The position numbers were made by a program, and so were the translations under genes. Below, in pieces: positions 13,801 through 26,800 of a stretch of DNA of 64,000 nucleotides (its first letter is position 1; each line of letters begins with the position of its first letter). The stretch is from Dimorphilus gyrociliatus (lineage: Eukaryota > Annelida > Polychaeta > Dinophilidae): contig CAJFCJ010000023.1 in NCBI GenBank assembly GCA_904063045.1, positions 558,001-622,000 on the forward strand. The letters are read 5' to 3'. Below the pieces are notes generated by a model. It made no database searches and was not told the DNA's origin. It was given only the letters and a program-made list of their open reading frames with translations.

Positions 13801-16800
13801 TCAGTTAAATATTAGCAAATAGTCAACAAACATTTACTCTTCTGACTTGAACTGCTGCGTCACCTGCATAAATTAGCGTCTTTATAGAGAAAAAAAAGGG
13901 AAAACGCTGCCGGTTTCGATTTAACAAAATGCGTGATTTGCCTCAGGCTAAACATCTTCGATGAAAAAATTGAATAAAACGCGTCCAGCTGTAACGATTC
14001 TAATTAGACGCTGTTCGAGACGCTCTTAAGACGGTCGAGGGGCGTCTCTTTTGAGCAGACGAAAATAGTGGTTTAATTGCAGCACGATCGAATTTGTCTT
14101 GCTCGGATGTGTAATTAAATGTAGGGCAGATGAAAGCATCGAATTCGATTAAATGTTGTTATCACCTTGCAACGTTAACTAGGCGTACAGATGGCGTCTG
14201 CTTCATTGTTTTAGGTTTCGTGAAGAAGGTCGTAAAATACCGATACACGAAACTATAAAAGAATTTTAAAGAGACGAATTTAAAGTATTGAACAAATAGA
14301 AAAGAAAATGTGAAGGATTGAAAAGTCTATAAATCGAAAGATATTTATTAAAATATGCAAAAAGAGAAGAGTTTAAAGTATAAAATAGCATAGAACGGCA
14401 ATAAAAAATCTGTTCAAAGTTGTCTACCTGACCGACTGACTGACTGACTATATTTTCTCTTTTGTAGTTTTCTTTTTATTACTATTAAAACACAATGTTT
14501 GTAGTTGAACACAACACCTTTAAATTTACTCGAGCGTTACTCTTTTATTACACTAAAATACAAAGGTAGACGGTCGTAATAGTTGTGTTTAAGTAACGAA
14601 ATTAGCTTAATTCTCACTCTCTTTCTCGTTCCACTCTTTTTACTTAGAATACAAAAAAAATTTTTGCAATAGAAAGGGAGCTTTCAATGAAAAAATGGCA
14701 GCTGTTAATTTTCTATTCTATCCTACGGAAGATTAATTTTAGCTTATCTCATAAATTAATAGTTTTTGACAGGTAATTGATACATTATATAATTTTAATC
14801 AGAGTGGCAGGTTGCACTGTACAAAACTCATTAATATTCATAATCACTGAAACATTTACAGCAGGAATAATGATAGGATAAACTCGATTGAAATGTATTT
14901 TGAACAATTCAAACAAAGAAAGAGAGAGAGAGAGAGAGAGAGGAAGGGGGGAAGGAGCATTTAGTTTAATTGTTGTTTTTTTCGTCTCTTTCTTGAACGC
15001 TTGAATATTGTTATAATCGATTGAGAAAGATTTGCTAATTATAGATTAGAATATGCCAATATTAGGAGTTAATTCATCATTCGTATATCTTAAACAAGAA
15101 ACTACATGTGTGCATACGCGAAGAATAGTACCAGCAGTTTGTCTACTGCAAACATCTGCAAGTGGCATTTGTTATTGATCTTTGCCATAATTAATTGCCG
15201 CTAAAAGATGTTAATAAGCACGAAATCCTTGAACACTAAAAATGGCTTCGTTAATATTCATTAAAAAATTTATGGGCAACATAATTACGAAGCTTTGCGG
15301 CTTTGTACTGCTGTCATTTGCATGTTGGGTTTATTATTCAGCGAAACGCTCCGATAAACTGGTAAATGCTATATTCATGAACTTTTTTTTTCAAATAAGC
15401 AACTTTTAACCTATGCTGACAGATGAAAAGGAAATATAATAGCGCAGCAACTGGATGGTCTTATAACCACTAAACTTTTTTGCTTTTCTTTCTACTATCA
15501 AAAGACAAACACAGCAAACAAACATTCCCCGTTTAATGACTAATCAATTTACGCTAAGCGTAATGTTTAATAAAGCGAACTATCTTAAAAAGCAGTGACT
15601 AGGAGAAGAGACACAAAGAAGGAGAATGTCCGGAAGGAAGAATTCTATTATTGAAGACAACATCTTTCTAAGGTGTCAACCAAAGACAATTTTAGCTCAT
15701 TTCGCCTGATTAAAAATAGAGTTTTATGAAGGGAAATATATTTGATTGAATATCGCTGCGGGCAAATCAACAAAAGCTAATATCGTTTTAAAAATAGACG
15801 CACTTATTGCTATGTACAATGACCAATAGACGCCACTTGCTATATGCGGCAATTCATGTAAATACATGGAAGAGATTTATAAACCGTATGAAGATAAATA
15901 GAGTGATAGCAGATTCCCTAGAAAATTCGATTAGCATCTGTAATAGCAGCAGCAACTTTTGGACGTCCATATAAACTCAGCAGTAGCAATTATTTCATAA
16001 TGTCTGCAGCGTTGACACAATCTTGTTATTGCTATTTACAACACTAATACCTCAGTATGTAGTGGTTTGACGCCTTTATCGTGTACTTTACATTGTTATG
16101 ACGCCATAATTTAAATTCATAAACTTGTCAAAGCAGCACTCGATCGAAGCGTCTCTGTTTCGCTAGACGCCATATTCATATGTGCACACGCTCCGAGCGT
16201 CATTTGGACGTCTACGCGCAATAAAGACGCTGCAGACGACATTTCCGTAAGTTTTGTTGTTTGTTGATTGTAGAAGAAGTGCCTGCGAATGTAAGATACT
16301 ATTGAGATTAGAGATTGAGAGACGTCTTATCGTCGCCGCGAATCTTTATAGATAAGATAAAAGATCAAAGGCCACACACGCCGCCAGACCGCCTCAGTAC
16401 GCCCAGATGATTCTTATCAAGGCCTCTCTCTCTCTCTCTCTCTCTCATTCGTTCCTAGCTTTTCCGGCTCTGTTGTCTATAAACTAGTTAAGGGTGGAGA
16501 AAACAAAAGAAATCTCGATGGCAGAATATCGTAATTCGATGTTTCTGAATGGAATATAGACGTCTCTTTAGGGATGTTGTATACGGAGATGTTTGTTTAA
16601 AATTAAATATGTACGATATGAGTAAAGTCTAAATAGACAAGATATAGAAACTTTGATATATAGAGTTTTACAGTATAATATGAAAAATATAGTTTTATAA
16701 CGGAAAGATAAATAAACGAAGTGTTAAAGAACATAGAAAATAGAGCTTAGTAACCTTTCTTCATCTTCATATCTAGCTGTAAATCAAAATAAACTTAATA

Positions 16801-17021
16801 TGATAGAGTTAGGTTGTGATTGCTGCTCTACGATTCGTTAAGATTGTAAAGATATTTTCTAGTAACATGGTTTTTGTAAATGAAAAAAAGATGGAGAAGA
16901 GAGAGAGAGTGAGAGAGAGTGCGGAAATGGGGGTGAGGGGAGAAAGATAGAAAAAATATTTTTAATAAACTATAAATTATGAACAGCCGAATATTGAATA
17001 CGTTAGAAATATGGTCGTAAA

Positions 17022-17055
<34 letters not shown>

Positions 17056-17861
17056 CTCATTTTTACGATATTTTCTTATTTCTTTATCATTTTTATCAAT
17101 TTTATGTGTACATAAAAAAATTTATATGTCATATGTTTTTATCTGGTGCAGCTTTTAGCAGTTTATTCTCTCTTTTATTTCTTGTTTTTTTCAACTTTTT
17201 CTTCTTTTTCTTCCTTTCTACGATTTGTTTATAGTTATATTCCAACAAACTTGCAAAATATTCTAATAAACTACTACTATCTTCCTCTTTTTTTCTTTTC
17301 AGACAAGAAAAATGAAGATAATTGAGGTAAGACGAGCGGAAATTTCTTACTATTATAGATAATAAGCGTCTAGATCAGAAGGGACGCCCAAATTCAGCGT
17401 CCTTTTTCTCTAAATGTCATTTTCCTGTCCGTGTGACTCATCCGAGTCCTTCGACAGCGTGACGCCCGGTTAATTAGCATGGAATTCGGTAGGTGGCGTT
17501 GTTTATGACTAATTAGTCAACGCTCTTAACGGCGATTCGACGCTACTTTAATCAAGTCTAATGACTGTAGCGAGATAATAAGCGTAAGACGAGCTACGAT
17601 ATCCCGCTGCGACGTCAAGGTGACGCCGTGAGTCTGCAAGCCGTCTCTTTGTTCAACTTTTTTTTTGTAGACGACGCATATGCTGTGCGATTGTTTCTCT
17701 TATTTTCTGGCGAGGAGAGATGAATTATGCCTTTGTTCACTTGTTTACTGTCTACAGACAGTAAGATTGTATCTTTTGTGTTTATCAAGACTATCGATTG
17801 CTTCCTTTTAAAAAAAATTGATGTTCTCCCTTGTAATAATCAAAGGTAGTCGGGAAAAGGA

Positions 17862-17898
<37 letters not shown>

Positions 17899-20800
17899 CG
17901 GAGACAAAATTAGTAGGAGATACAGTCTACGAACGCACGAACGAACGAATGATAGATAAATAGAATGAATGAACGAATGAATGAATGATTGTGAATAGAA
18001 TGAATAGAAATGTGTATACGTCTCGTATATGTTCGAGCGATTTAGGAATGGAAAGTTAACAAGTTCCCTCTACCGTAAGATGGCGTTGATTGAATAGAAA
18101 AGCTTGAAGAGTGATTGAATGGGGAAAAAAAACGATTTTCAAATCGATGAAATCGTCAAATTCGCTCTTTTCGAAATTGTTCAAAAGCCGATAGGGGTAA
18201 TTGCGAAAAATTGCTTTTCCGGCTCTATGAATGACGTTTCCGCGACTTTCGTCGAAATTATCGAACGCGTGAAAATTTCTTTTCGAAACAGCAAATATTT
18301 TTGTTTAATTTGTAGGAAGAAAGAGTTTCTTGTGCCGGTCTTCGAATAATAAGACAATTCGATTGTGAATATTTAAGAGATTAGCGTTTTGTCCCTATCG
18401 ATCAAACGTATTGGTCTTGAACAGGCAAAGTTTGTAAAGGAAATATTATGGTGAGCTGGGAAAAATAAAGGAAGGAAAATACCCATTTTATAGCCCTCTA
18501 ACTCACATACGATTCTAAATAACTAAAGCATATGATGACAGGAACCCCTACGTTGCTTAAAATCTGTTTTACAGGCTCGTAAAGTCAGTTTTCTTGCCGC
18601 GTGTATGCTGACCAGCAGTCATTCTAATCGTAATTAATTTTTTGAGTAATGGCTTTATAATTCAACTGATTCGCTTAATTTCGATTAAATATAATAAAGC
18701 CCATTAAGAGTTGTATCTTTGAATTTATCACAACAATAATTTCAATATACCAATTCACACGTTCAAATTCATATTGAAATGTCATGGATATTATTTATAG
18801 ATAATAATACCAGCATAATATGAAAATGTGAGGGAGAATGAATTAAATATGCTAATCTATTACCATTCTAATTGTAACTTTATGCATTTTTACGTTCAAT
18901 TCTTCAACTCTGAAAACGGCCAAGGTGCAAAAATCATTAAAAGGTAAAATGAGAGGAAAGTTTTCTCTTTACCTCAAATATTTGTTTGTAAATCTTTATT
19001 TAGTTGGTTAATTAATTAATTAGTTAATTACTTTTATTAGGCAAGTTTTATTAGGGAAGAAGAGTAAATTGCCTTCTTCTTCTTCGTCTCTAAGAACGAT
19101 TGTGATCTTTTGCAGTAGCAAATGAAACGGCAGTAATTTTCTAAGAAGACGATTCATTTAATCCTTCATTTCTTGAATAATTACAAGATAATTGCAGTAC
19201 AGTTTCTTTATAATCAACCAATTTCTGAATAATAATTAAACTCTTTTCATAATTCCTTTCGCACTTTTAACGGATCATATATCAAAAGATTTGTTTAGTT
19301 ACTCGACTAAGTTAATAAGACGAGATAATGGCCAAACAACGAACAGAATTTCGCTTAGTGATTCTTTTACGTAAGTCGGAATGCCCATTAGCGCATTCCA
19401 TAATTGTTAAAAAGTATCTTTTACCAATGGCTAAGTAATGTTGCGAAAGAGTAAACGAGGCCTAGTTAAACAACAACCATAATTAGCTAGGAGACGTTTG
19501 CTAAATAGAGGAGAAAGATTGGTTTTCTGTCACTTTTAATTGATCAACTCTACTATTTGATTTAATTACATAAATAATTTACTTTTATTACACGAGTCAA
19601 AGATTAATGAAAGGTGAGGTATTTTGTTGAAAAAAGACATCGAGTATATGGGTCTTTGCATGTGAAAAGAGTCGGGGAGGGGTGGGGGAGGGGAGAGAGG
19701 TAGGGTAAATTAAGAGAACGAGAGAAAGAAAACCGTCTCGCCAACTACTCATAAACTAAATTCATAGAGCAATAAAAAAGAGAGAAGAAGAGAAGAAGAG
19801 AAGATTTTGAGAAGAATAGAGGTGGACAGGTTAATCGTAAAAATTTGCAATTAATTGCGATATATAGACTTATTCGATTGAAGAAAAGAGAATAATTTAA
19901 TAAACAATAATGAAAAGATTAGGGTTATGTCGCTATTAATAAATCATTACGGACTTCCGCTTTAATTTACATTCTTTTGTGAAAACAATTCAAAAGCAAT
20001 GTAAAGTTCAGTTGGCAAACAAACAAGAATAAGCCAGGTGGAGGCCAACTGACCTTTTAGACGGTCGGTTAGAAGAAAAATACTCTTTTTCGCATATTTT
20101 TCTAATCTAATCGCATTTATTTATTTTTTTATATTATTTATTTACCGTTTATTTATCGTTTGATAAAAAACTTTTTTAAAAATTTGATTTACGGCGTCGT
20201 AACAATAATTCATTGTTTGTATAAAAAATACATTCGAGAATGAGAATGTAGCTAATACAATAACAGATGTTCAAAGTAACACGCGCCATCTAGTAGGCGG
20301 TTAACTCTTTAATGCCGCATTTCGTACTCGTGCTTCGTACGGCATACTCGATAAAGAAAGAAAGAAATAAAGAGATTGGCGGAGAAAGAAAACGTTATTT
20401 ATTCCCTTCATTTGTCTTTAACGGATTTTCTATACGAGCTAGAAGACCATTTAGCAACTGGGAAGAGCCGTTCTAGAGGAGATTCTTACCTAAGGAAATA
20501 CGCACACAATGCAAAGACGTTCTTTTCGGACGTCCAGTTAAATGGATTTCGTCCTACTTAAGGTGAGCTGAAGATAATTGATAGCTTAATCAGTGCAGGT
20601 GTTTTCTCTCCGATTTGATTTAATTAGTTAGAACGATGTACAGGTGGTTTCCTTCCCTGATCTTTTTCATATTTATAAAAATATTCTTTATTTTCTTTCA
20701 TACGTTATTTATTTAATAATGAGAAATTTATTCGGCCGATTGTCAACATTCAATTAGTAATCCATCTGCTTTGACTTTTGTACGTAGTACTTTTCCTTCA

Positions 20801-23800
20801 AACTCAATATACAGGAAAATTTTTCTCTTTTCTTCTTTCTATTCCTTCTTCCCCTATCAATCATATTGTCCTTGAAAGATTCAAATTAACGTTACGTCTA
20901 ATTAATCTGTTATGATACTGCATGATAGATTTCCCTGCTACGTAATTTTTTTCCATCATCTTAGAGATCGTTTCAAGTTTGGCACGTAATTAACAAAGGC
21001 AAGGTATTAGAGTCGCTCCCTTATGGGGCGCTTACTTAGAAGGTGTTGAGTTTGCTCTTCAACATTTCTGACAATATCCCTATTTGCCACTCTGACTATT
21101 CTGAAATAAGGAATAGAGAGAGAGAGAGAGAGAGTACAACAGTAGGTAGTTTGCAATTTAATATCTAGCAATAAGAAAGAGAAAAAAGAAAGTTTTCTAT
21201 TTCTGTATGCAAATGAAACAAATGTTAAAAGATGTGGGAGATTTTACTAGAAATGAGGCCTAAGTTTACTAATTAATAAGAAAGAAAGCATGTTATAGGA
21301 GAAGCCAACGAATGTAATGCTTATACATACATGTAATATATCCACAGTATATGCATAGTATATACTGTAATATAGTATATAGACTGCAGATATATCTGAA
21401 TATTATTGTACACCGTACATGTGTATAGGCGTATATACAGTATATATGTATATACATATACGTATTATTACTAATTTTTTACTTATGCATCTATATATGA
21501 CTGCTGCATATATACATGTTAATTGATGCATTGAGCGAGTAGATGAATTTATAAAATATATAAACTATACACAATATATAAACTGAATATGGACGTTTAA
21601 ACGCTATATTATTCATCTTAATTACTGTATGATGGAATTATAAAATAAATCATACTATACAAAAAATTACTGGCATAACTGTAAGAAAATTTGGAGAAAA
21701 CTGCGGGTTTTCATAGATTAAGCAACGATACTAATTATTTTGGCTTTGTTTCATATAATCCGTTATGGAGAAGGAAATACAAGTATCGAGAATATCGATT
21801 CTTATTTCCTTTTAATACCATTTGGTATCTTACCGGAGAATAAAAACTAAATGTTTACCTGTACAAATAACTTTCTTCTCTTAATCTAGTTATGATTTTT
21901 ATCACTTGTTGTCATTGTTATACTTATTTATTGCTTTAAATTACTTTTAAACTATAGCTGTTTAGCTATTTGACCTTTATTGCTTGCATAAAAAAATGGA
22001 GATGTAGTTAGTCGGTGTATAGGGAGAAAGATATTCACATCTTTCTTTCTCTTTCACTCACTCATTCACGCAAACGCAAACACATACATACACACGCACA
22101 CGCACGTTCTCCTTCTCTCTCTCTCTCTCTCTCTCTCTCTATTTCTCCTTCCTTGTTCTTAAACTTTGATTTCAATTGAACTGGATCGAACTTCAATAAG
22201 AGTATTCTTCATTTGCATAATTACGCCATAATTACCTACTGGCACCTGTCTTCTACGGGAATGTCAAAAGTTGCACTCTTTTTTAGCACTTTTCTAATCT
22301 AATGCAGATGGTGCACCTGATTTTTCACCGGCCGCTGCAGAGTGGGTTCGTTTTGCAGATTTTTGCAGCGCGGCCAACGGCGCTATATCGCTTTCAGGCT
22401 TCGCTGATAATATTTACGTTCGGCCGACGCTCAGCGAACAAAGAGGCTACCGATATTCATATAGTTCTTTGCTTTTGTATAATAAAACTGCAGGAGGCGT
22501 ATTTAGCAATCATTCTTGTTCGTTAATAAGTCGAGAGAACAAAGAAAATCACTGTTGTAAAAAAAAAAACAGTTGATTTCATCAGTAGAACATTCAAATA
22601 TACTATAATGGCAAGTAATTTCCATGCAATTCTAAGAAGGTATATTTAACGAAACCCAATTTTATCTTAAACCGGAAACGTCGCCCTAATGAATTCCTTC
22701 TGAAAGCAGCCCCGAATGAAATGGCTATTTTCGGTGGACTGCAGACATGAAAGAAGCCTGGTGACAGTCGAGAGTATAGAATTGTGGTCATAACAATTCT
22801 ATCTGTCTTGTAGATCTTGATGGGTTCGTTATAGATGATTAAGAAGTTTCGTGCGCATACGCCTTCCATTCAGTACAGGAAAGGAATGATTTCAATAGAG
22901 TTTAGTCGTTGATAGACAATACATTCTATTCATTCATTAGAGGCATTCCTGTTATTTTTTCGAGAGGAAAGGAATGTGTTTTACAACATTTTCGTCCTCT
23001 TTTAATTTCATTTAAGCGATTTTTTATGTTCTTTTGTATCCTAATTGGTTTTCTTTTTGTATATTATAAATTTTTTTTTTTTAAAAAGAAACATGACCAT
23101 TATAAAAACTTTCCCTCCGGCTGAATTTGATCCGTTCGTTCAAGTATGGCAACCTGACAAGCAGTCATTTTATTCTAAAGGATCAAATTATTCTTTCCTT
23201 TCAATTTTTCCACTGCTATTTCAAGGTCAACCAATGTTTTTCTTTACCCGTAAAAGGAGAGTTTTTCTACCACCTTCAACCTGGTGAAGCGTCTTTCATA
23301 GTCATTATGAATAGTTTACCTTTAGGAGGCCGAGTCGAAAAAGAAAAAGGAGAACCGCTCTTCTCTTTATTTCTTTCAACTCATTTATACGCATGGTATG
23401 GGATTTGTTTCCTTTTGAAATCGTCTAATAGACGACAGACAATACCGTATTTAACAGGTTGACAAGATTAGTAAAACTCCAACAGAGATACCGGAAGTAG
23501 TAGTTTAGTTAAAAAAGAATTTTCCCACACTTTTAAAGAGAGAAAAAATCTGTAGAGAATTGTTTATAAAAAATACGAGAGAGTTGTAAGTAAAGTGTAC
23601 AAAAAATAGACTTGTAAAGTGTAAAAACTGTCAAATCTGACAGGCGAAGAAAGAAAAAACAAAGTTAAATTGGTGAGAACCTAATAAATGTCAACCTTTT
23701 TCAAGGTTAATTGGTGAATAAGTTAAAAAAAACCTTATCCAATGCTAATAATAGCACAGGTAAGCAACTGGCAATTTCTCTTAGAGTATAGCGAACGTTC

Positions 23801-26800
23801 GATATGTGTGCATAGACTTATACCCTTCCCGTCTTTTTTTCATGTACACAGGCAGGAAGGAACTGAGTATTTTATAGGCCTATAAGTTTATTGAAGAGCT
23901 ATGTTTGCCAGCGTATCTGAGGGGAGAAAAGGCTTCCTAAGTCTATTTATAAATTGACAAATGTATAGTATATATATATATATATATATGGGTATTATCA
24001 TATATTAGTCTACTGTATGTAGTACAGCGGTTAGTTGTAATTAAGAATAATCTTTATTCTGTAGATTCTCATGTTCAAATGCAAAGAATTCTCACCTAGT
24101 TTGTTCTCTACATTCTTCTTCTGGCCTATCTGCTACTATCTGTCAGCTTTCATTTACCAAATTGAGATATTCTAGTAGAGTTGTACGAAATACCTTGACG
24201 TTGTTGTTGTTATGTTGTTTTTTTATTTTTTTTTCTCATTGTAAACCAATCGAATTGGACTCTTCCTGAAATCTTATAGACCTATTACTATTAGACCCCA
24301 CTCGCGTCTTATCGAATAGCCATTGGCATATTTTTCTCCAGCTATTTTAAAAACAATTTTCGCATTATCTACGCCAGCTGTTTATGCAAATGAGACGATT
24401 TTCGAGCGGCATTTCTACAATGCAAGAAACGTTTAGAAAACTCAACTCCCCCTCTTTCTATTATACTGACCAAAGGTCAATCGTATACCCTCGAGCCCCT
24501 AACCTGTTCTATTATTTGGGCCAGTAATTTTCCTCGTTTATATTTTCTCTCCCCTTTTTCAATCTAAATTTAGAACCTAAATAGACTAGGATCAAGAAAA
24601 ATTTCAAGTAGTCGTTCTAAACTTGAAATTCGACACTTGGATTGTTGTTTGCAGGACGGATTTTTTGCGTTCTGTTTCTCCGTTTTGTTTACAAGCCGGC
24701 GTATTTAAAAGCGAATAAATAAGAGAAAAAAACCTTTTCAGATAAGACTTAATCTCCGCTCTTATCGGTTTTTAGGCATTGTTTATTCGGCCATCGAACA
24801 ACAAGGCTATTTTTTTTTAGGTTTTCACGCAGCTTTTTTTATTTCCAACTAAATCATTTTATTTCAATTTAAAATTTTATATATATATACAGTATATACT
24901 GTATATTGCTTTTTGTCACGTGATCATGGATTTACCATTAAGTGTCAGACTTTAGTTATTTATTTTTCAAGTCCTCTTTTTGTGACTTATTGAAGAAGTA
25001 ATTTATTTATCGATATTTAAAGAAAGATTAAAAAGCTCGTCGATTTGAGATTATCAGATTTACGTCAATGCGACAGATGATCCATCCACTTGAACACTTT
25101 GAAATGTCTTTGATATCGTTTCCTATTGGCAGCATCGATTAAGGAGAGGAGAGGGGGGGGGGACGGTGGAGAAGGGGATAAGAGGAAATATTATACAACC
25201 GATTAATGGTTATACAGTATAAGATGGATAGATCAGAGAATAATTTAAGATTAAAAGGGAAGAAAATGAGAAAAGTTCAAGAAGACTAAAGCAGCTTATG
25301 CAGAAGAGTATCGATAACTTGGGCGAATGAGTAGATTTCGTGCTTTTATAATTGTTCGCAGTCATGAAAAGAATTAGCCAACAGTTTTTTACTTAAGTTG
25401 TCGAAAATCATTTTACTGTATCGGAGCATAAACATTAATGCCTCTCACCCCTAGGCTTTAATAAACACTTTCACTCAATATCCTTCAATAAAGAGGCTTA
25501 AAGCGTGAACTAATAAATAATAGGCCTAAATAATATAACAGGCGGAGAATTTTTTTAGTAGGGTATGATTTACGACTTTTGCAGTCCGCAGAGGGGGGCC
25601 GAAAAGGAGGAGGGTAAAGGGAATAAGGCAAGGGTCTGGAGAACTCGAAGCTAAACAGAGACACATTTAGAGACAGAGAGAAAAAGAAAAAGAGTGCGGG
25701 AGGGAGCGAACGAGGGGGATGTGTTTGTATGGCTAGGGGGGTAGGAGGGGGGGTTTTAGCATTATTGTAATTAATTATATAGGGCGAAGAAAAATGGCGG
25801 CTTTTACCAATATCGTTTTATCAGTGTTACTATGGTAGCAATCTCCGGTATTTCGCGCAGTAGAATGTTTGGAGCTCATCAACGTCGACTTTCCGATTGA
25901 TAGATGAGACGGAAGATGCGATTGGCTTGTATAGAAACGTTGCCTTCGTGCTCATGCCTTTTTATGATCACGAGTAGAATTTAATTGCTCCGTCATAATT
26001 TATTTAGTAAAACTTTCTTATTTTGTTTTTGATGGATTATTTCTTATAAAATAAGAAAAATTCCCCTTTCTTTTCTCCATTTCTTTACGTAATGAGAGCA
26101 TTTTATTGCGGGAAAGCCAATCTTTATATCAGATTATATCCGATAAAAAAATTTGGTTCTTCCTTTGGAATTAGCTAGAAGTCTTGTATTCATCGTGTTA
26201 CAGGTTGAAAGCCGTCGGTAAAGATTCTTTAGCCTTCCTCTTTTAGTTTTAAATTTCAAAATAGTTTTGGTTAGACCAGATGGTTTTTGTACTAAGTGGA
26301 TTAAAGACTTGTTATTTGTGTTTCCCACCCATAATAATAGCGCAATCTAAATGTGCGAATTGGAAATATTTCCTTCCGCAAATACCTTACTTTCGCCACA
26401 ATATGTACAATAAAGAAAAGATTAAAATGAATTATGATGCCTTTTCCTTCTCTTTACTCACTCCATCAAACAACACTACCATACGCAATGAGAAGAATAT
26501 AAAAGTTTTGTTTTTTGCAGTTTTCTTGCAAGTCTGTATTTTTTTAAGTGCGGCTATTTAATCCTCTTATATGAATCTAATGTTTCATCTGTAAATAATT
26601 GAATGGTATCGGACTTCTTAATTTGTACCTAGTAATAGTTTGTTGAAGAGTATTTCAAATAGAAAGAATAAGATAGAGAATTAAAGAACTAACTAAATAC
26701 TGTATAATGGTAATTATTCTAAACAACATACTTGTATTCTTATCGGAATAATCTATACAACTCAACTACGCTATACAAATGTCCAAAATCAATCTTCATA

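Larger units (their letters stand above)
10046..17302 (+). other. Long intron of the PDZRN-like gene
   Basis: No recognisable gene on either strand. It contains a dense CACGTG E-box cluster (10873-12756), POU octamers (10558-10758 and 13317-13339), GC-richer blocks rich in GGCGTC/GACGCC (12.8-13.0, 13.9-14.2 and 16.1-16.3 kb), CTCF-like sites at 13105, 13388 and 14185, and GA and CT microsatellites. It looks like a regulatory intron rather than repeat-filled DNA; I see no transposon open frame or terminal repeats. Confidence 0.6.

Noticed and set aside
18119-18349. 76-codon + frame as the missing PDZ1 exon
   Set aside because: No GLGF-like loop, no acceptor at its start and the wrong overall pattern for a PDZ domain.
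19328-19371. ATG exon ([14 protein letters not shown]) with a GTAAGT donor as another PDZRN first exon
   Set aside because: It ends in phase 1, while the next PDZRN exons need phase 0. Probably chance.
20376-20561. 61-codon + frame as an exon
   Set aside because: It begins at a TTG in a purine-rich repeat, has no homology I recognise, and its stop precedes the GTGAGC donor-like site.
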